NCBI GenBank assembly: GCA_958430865.1
Contig: CAUDNR010000208.1
Coordinates: forward strand, 26,846-37,610
Reading direction: 5' to 3'
Origin: Entrophospora sp. SA101
Lineage: Eukaryota; Glomeromycota; Glomeromycetes; Entrophosporales; Entrophosporaceae
Length of the DNA stretch: 10,765 bases
Shown: positions 6,113 through 10,765 of the stretch, piece by piece
How positions within the stretch are numbered: position 1 is the first letter of the stretch
Layout of the letters: each line of letters starts with the position of its first letter
The notes under the pieces: generated by a model
The model's database searches: none
Told to the model about the DNA's origin: nothing
Seen by the model: only the letters and a program-made list of their open reading frames with translations
Translations under genes and position numbers: made by a program

Positions 6113-9100
6113 TTATCCAGGTTTCATTGCATCCTTGCACTTATCAAGCCATTCATAAGCCTGATCAATTATATCATCCGCCTCTTGTAATCTATTTTCT
6201 AACCATTCAACATTTTCTTGCTTGTGTTCTTCTACATTCTCAGTTGGTAACAATGAATTTAATGCTAGTTTAACATTTTCATAATGGATAGACCTAAAAA
6301 GAAAAATTTTAAATGAGTTTGTATGATAGAAAGAAACTACCAAAGAAGTATTAAAATTGTGTCAACAAACTTAAGTTCTTCCTGCAGGTCGGAACATTCT
6401 TCAACTATGTCCATATCAAAAGTATTAACACTTCTCTCATTCAATTTGACTTTGGTTGCATTCATTTTGCTCTGCAACTCATTTAGCTTCACTATTGAAT
6501 CTACCGTTGGACCTTTCAAGAGAATAATATACCTGCTCAATGCCTTTCCTTCATTCTCTCTTAAGATATCCTGGCAAAAAATATTAATTTCATTGCGAAT
6601 CTTTTCTTTTAATAACTTCTTTTGATCAAAATCCTCATAAACAACAGCAATGGGTGGTGATATGATTTGTTGAAGAGCAGAATCAAATTCCTTGATAGAA
6701 GAGTATGCAAGCTTCACAATGCCATCTTTCTCATAGTTGGAAAATTTTGAGTTCCCACCTTGATCGTAATAAACAATAACTAGAGAGTCAAAGCCGTTTT
6801 CCTTTAAGTCTTCGTTCAAAATTTTCATAAGTGACTCTGTTATAGACTTGTCTAAATATTAAAAAAAACAGTTATGTATTTGTATGTTATAATATCATTT
6901 TTAAAAAATAATTGAATATTTAACTTTTCATATAATCTTTAGCAAGATATTTCTTGGTCTCAGAGAAAAAGATTTTATTATTTAAGTGATTGAAAAGATT
7001 AAAGATCTTTTGTGCAAAAGTGAATTCATTCAGACTGATAAGGACCAAGAGTCGTATCAGCCTAAGAATAATATTCAGGTCATCCTGATGAAAAAGAAGC
7101 TTCTTAACTTGATTGAATGAATTATCAATTATAGCTCGATAGCCCTTCATGTTGTAAGATTGTAGCCGATTCAAAAGGAGTGGCTTCATAGTGAATGCTT
7201 TAAAATAATTAACAAGATATGCTCGAGGAAGACAAAAGTCACAAGATTTAGGACCAGCTGCAAAAACCAAAGCCATTTTAAACTCCATAAGAGATACAAG
7301 GTCACCCAAAACATCAGAGTTATCCAATTGGACAGGTTTGACATTTTTTATAGCATACCAAATAAACTCATTTGCATTTGAAATTGCCTGATTGACTTTA
7401 TTTTCATAGAGATTCTCAAAGAATAGTGAAAGTCGTTTTCCAACTGGAATTGCTTGATCATCATCACCACACTTCTCAAAACCAATGGGTAAATTATCAG
7501 GGCATGAAAACTCTTTGGTTTTTGACATTTCCGAATCAAAATCATCAATGCCCTGTTTGTCTTTCAACTGTTGTAAAATAAATATGCATTTCAGCATAGC
7601 TGCAAAGTTGTCAGCATCCTTGGACTCTTTATATAACCATATCTTTTGAGCAAGACTAGTAAATCCAGATCGTGTGTGTTTAGGAAGTTCTGAAAGCATC
7701 ATTTGAGTTATTTCTGGGCAGCTTATCTTAGGTGATTGATAACGTATATGATATTTAACCAGGTTTTCAGCCCACCTCCTTTGTATTCCAGAAACTTGTT
7801 TACTTTGCTCCTCTCTAAGAAGCTCATGTTGATTGTACATCACATTCAACTGTCTAATAACAGTATAAGTAAGACTTGCAAGCTTCAAGCGTTGGTGCAG
7901 AATTAATGATGTTGGAACTACATGATGATCTTTGCAACCTGATTTTTGACAGGATAAAAAAAATTGACAGATGTGAGAACTTACATCTGGAATAGATCTA
8001 CTTTTCTGGTCAACTTCACAGATGAGCTCAAAGATATATGAGGCAAGGGATTTCTTCATTTCTAGATGCAAATCATCTGCATCACAAAGACACCAATCAC
8101 CCATGATTTTAGGATGAATATTGTCCCATATATTAAGGAATGGATTGTCTAAGAAAATTTTCCATTTATGTGAATAATTTTCAACCTTGTTTACAAAAAA
8201 TATTTTCTTGATATTGTTGGCATTTTGACTTGCTATAAAGCCAAAAGTTAAATCACATAACCTTAACAGACGTTGCAATCGTTTATACCAGTGCTTTATT
8301 GATTGAGGGATGGTTTGCAGATATATGTTTATTGCACAAAATTCTGCAACACGTTCTTTGCGACCTTTAAAGAATTGCATACATCCACAAACACTATTGA
8401 GGTCCTCATTTAAATAAGCTACATATAATTGAATCTCATTCATCAAACTATTCCACTGCTCAGATTTTTCCAATGATTTTGATTTGAATTTCTCTACAAA
8501 TTCATTTGCCTTGGAAAGAAGTCTATCCACTTCCTGTTTGCCATCCACTTCCTGTTTGCCATCCACTTCCTGTTTGCTATTCACTTCCCGTTTGCCATCC
8601 ACTTCCTGTTTGCTATTCACTTCCCGTTTGCCATTCATTTCCTGTTTGCTATTTGAACTTGTCATTATATTTTTTATTACATTGACTCTGCATAGGTGTA
8701 TGAAACACTTTAACACTTCAATATTTTCTGAATTGATCTTATTCAAGTTCATGATAATAACATGGATGGCCTCTTCAAACTTGCCACATGAACATAGTTC
8801 TTTGGCAATAGAGTAATAATAATCATTGATGATATTTTCATCAATTTTTTGCCTGTATCTTGTTAAAATAATTAGACAGGTGTCAGTTTATCATCCACAA
8901 GTTTTTTTACAACATAAAATTCATATAAAAAAATTTCTAGATGTCATGCTATGCTTATTTTTCAAAAAGTCATGTTTTGGTAATAGCATTAATATATATG
9001 TGAAACATAAATTAAGATATATGGGAATAGTTACCTTTGAATCAAATCTTTTACTTTTTCATCAAGTCCACCATTTTTATAAGCTTGACAAGCTTCAGTA

Positions 9101-10765
9101 TACTTCTCCACCTGTTGAAAATAATTGCCTGCTTTATCCCATTTTTTGGCTTTGGAGTAACAATGAGCAGCAGGCTCAAGCATATCCCACTCTACATAAA
9201 GGTCACCAGCTTTTTCATGCTTGTTTATATCCTGGATGAATACATATAGACATGATTAATTTTTTAAAGTCACTATTTCGTGTCACATCAGGGAATTCTT
9301 CCAGGCTTAATTAGTGTAATAATAATAACAATTTAGTTTTACATGATGAACTCATAATAATTATGTCTGAAAAAATTTCCTGATGCATCCATTCATTCCT
9401 GAAATTTAAAAAAACTCAAGTAAAAACAAAGATACTACCTCATAGCATGAAGCTGCCTGAATTGGTAGTGAACACTTTACAAAGGCTTCAGCAGCACGAA
9501 TGAATTTGGAGTTCACAGAAACATCATCGTAATCATATATAGAATCTCTGGCAACCTGCTGAAAAAGATATGCTTCTGCTAGCTCTTCATTCTCTTCATT
9601 TCCACTTTTCTTGAAGCAAAAAACAGCCTAAAAGTGAATTGTTTACATTTAGTTAACTCAGTTCATAATAGAATATTTCAAATGCAAATTTTACCAGATC
9701 ATATTGCTGTCTTTCAAAAAAAATTTTTCCTTGTTGATCCCATTCATCTGTACTGCTTTTCTTTTTCTCAGCCAAATTAGACAAAGCTATTTTTGCTTGT
9801 TTAGAGTGACATTGATATGGACTACCACTTCCTTCCTCATCCAAAGTAGACAAAGTATCGTTTTCATTTTCATTCACAATCACATTGATCAATCCATGGT
9901 GCTTCCAATACTTACAAATTGGTTCCCTCCATTCAGTGTTTTCATCATATATCCAAATTTGCTGGCGTGCTCTTGTCACTGCAACATAAAGATGTTTGAG
10001 TTCTGAAGAAAGGATATAATGTTTCTCATGATAAAATTCTTGAATTCCTTTTGAGTGGTTGTCAAAAGCAGAGAAAATTACCCGCCACTGAATATGTGCA
10101 TATAATTATTTAATAAGTGATTAATATGGCATGGTTCAAACAGTGCATAATACTTTACCTTTGAATGTGCAGGTGAATCAGCAAAGAAATTATACAACAG
10201 CACATCATTGAACTCCATCCCTTTGGACTCAAACACAGTTAATACCAAACCAAATTCTTTACCAATTTTTTCCTTCACATGCTCTTTAGCTTCATCATCA
10301 CGTACAATAATGGCCTGCTCAGCACCAAATTCAACATTACTTGACTCATTCCCATCCTTAGAAAAGTCAAGGAGAAAGAATGCTTCAGCATCAATCCCTT
10401 CAAAAACCATAGGCCGAGGACCACCAACCTCACCATGCTCATGTGGCAGATGGTCAATGGATTCAGGAAAAAAGTGAGTGATGAGATCAATTACTGATGA
10501 AGCAAGTCTAAGGATCCCATTGTGTGAACGATAATTAATATTCATTTCAAACAGTTTTGGCATTATGGCACTAGGTTGATTGGATCGATCAAGTTCCCAT
10601 TTATATATCAAAGCCTTCAGATCTATATTAAGATTAAACCATTGTTATTATAAATGAATATTAAAAAAAATACTATGTGTGGTAATCATCCTTAGCTGTC
10701 TTCTTGCATTCATACCTTGAAATCGGAAAGATGATCCCCTTGAAATACATTGTGCTATATCTCCA
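6113..10765 (-). CDS. TRANK1-like UvrD-type SF1 helicase family protein, 5' end beyond window
   Basis: Eight exons join in phase: 10765-10716 (partial), 10622-10159, 10087-9695, 9627-9439, 9231-9035, 8852-6925, 6851-6341 and 6293-6113, with GT-AG introns of 47-207 nt. They give 1303 residues ending KDAMKPG. Numbering from the first codon in the window, residues 1-218 are the C-terminal half of a superfamily 1 helicase core: motif III-like GDIAQCISRGSSFRF (1-15), motif IV NINYRSHNGIL (44-54), motif V VLTVFESKGMEFNDVLLY (143-160) and motif VI ELKHLYVAVTRARQQ (200-214). Walker A and motif II must lie off the right edge. Residues about 270-460 are TPR-like helices (KAGDLYVEW, AAHCYSKAKKWDKAGNYF). 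Residues 499-540 are a 7 x 6-residue repeat, and residues 726-741 a CCCH-like cluster. The far end is helical and charged. The GSSFRFQDLKAL linker and the ADSP region between motifs V and VI are typical of the animal TRANK1 group and fungal relatives. Its substrate is unknown; ATP-driven nucleic-acid remodelling is a family inference. Alternative annotation as several genes is unlikely, because every junction keeps the frame. Confidence 0.88.
7922..7969 (-). other. CCCH-like cysteine/histidine cluster within the helicase-family protein
   Basis: Residues 726-741 of the window protein read CQFFLSCQKSGCKDHH, with spacing C-x5-C-x4-C-x3-H. This fits the loose CCCH zinc-finger pattern (C-x4-15-C-x4-6-C-x3-H) known from RNA-binding proteins. 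It is one copy only, and zinc binding is inferred. Confidence 0.45.
8525..8650 (-). repeat. 18-bp x 7 coding minisatellite
   Basis: Seven exact 18-bp periods of ATYCAYTTCCYGTTTGCY (plus strand) lie wholly inside exon 6 of the visible helicase gene. On the coding strand each encodes S/G-K-Q/R-E-V/M-D/N, giving a 42-residue charged insert. Units 3+4 and 5+6 are identical 36-bp pairs and units 1 and 2 are identical, so at least two separate duplications occurred. The period keeps the frame. Confidence 0.93.

Noticed and set aside
8484..8816. Plus-strand open frame with a Ser/Thr/Cys-Leu repeat
   Set aside because: It is the antisense shadow of the 18-bp coding minisatellite in the helicase-family gene.
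8826..9249. Two overlapping plus-strand open frames
   Set aside because: They run across an intron and exon of the minus-strand gene and have no coding character of their own.
9977..9979. Possible gene start just before TRARQQ
   Set aside because: The codon is GTG inside helicase motif VI (LYVAVTRARQQ), and the exon is open upstream to the acceptor at 10088, so it is internal Val.
10208..10477. Plus-strand open frame of 89 codons
   Set aside because: It is antisense to the exon carrying helicase motif V; the minus strand has recognisable motifs and consistent splicing.
1..10765. CRISPR array, bacterial operon or phage module
   Set aside because: There is no array of regularly spaced repeats; the only regular repeat is the coding minisatellite. 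Genes have spliceosomal introns and AT-rich eukaryotic spacing.

Overview
The window looks like nuclear DNA of a fungus, most likely an arbuscular mycorrhizal fungus (Glomeromycotina, Rhizophagus-like). It is strongly AT-rich. Genes are interrupted by short GT-AG introns of about 47-207 nt, and the spacers hold decayed coding fragments. The organism call is inference: the sequence shows the AT bias and intron style, while the lineage rests on resemblance to protein types I associate with that group. No bacterial or phage architecture is present.

Layout, left to right. Bases 1-1300 hold a short minus-strand acidic, nuclear-signal-bearing ORF (229-546) tail to tail with a broken plus-strand coding relic (532-1298). 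Bases 1300-2100 are an AT-rich spacer. At 2105-2690 lies a second plus-strand relic with a frameshift and stop codons. At 2705-3086 a small three-exon gene can be assembled on the plus strand; I do not recognise its product. At 3509-4099 a two-exon plus-strand gene encodes a secreted ML-domain (NPC2 / phosphatidylglycerol-phosphatidylinositol transfer protein-like) lipid-binding protein of 170 residues. Bases 4100-6112 are mostly non-coding, with two weak exon-like stretches (5183-5535, 5727-5850).

From 6113 to the right edge, one large minus-strand gene fills the window. Eight exons join with compatible phases into 1303 residues, and the N-terminus lies beyond the window. The upstream part is the C-terminal half of a UvrD-type superfamily 1 helicase core (motifs III, IV, V, VI) most like animal TRANK1 and its fungal relatives. 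It is followed by a helical-repeat region and a long helical C-terminal region. That last region carries a 7 x 18-bp in-frame minisatellite and a CCCH-like cysteine/histidine cluster. Several open frames that could be taken for separate genes are exons of this one gene.

The recognisable genes do not form a pathway or cluster: a secreted lipid-binding protein and a probable nucleic-acid helicase are neighbours by position only. I found no novel multi-gene system. The most notable items are the intragenic minisatellite, the CCCH-like cluster in a helicase-family protein, and the small three-exon gene.
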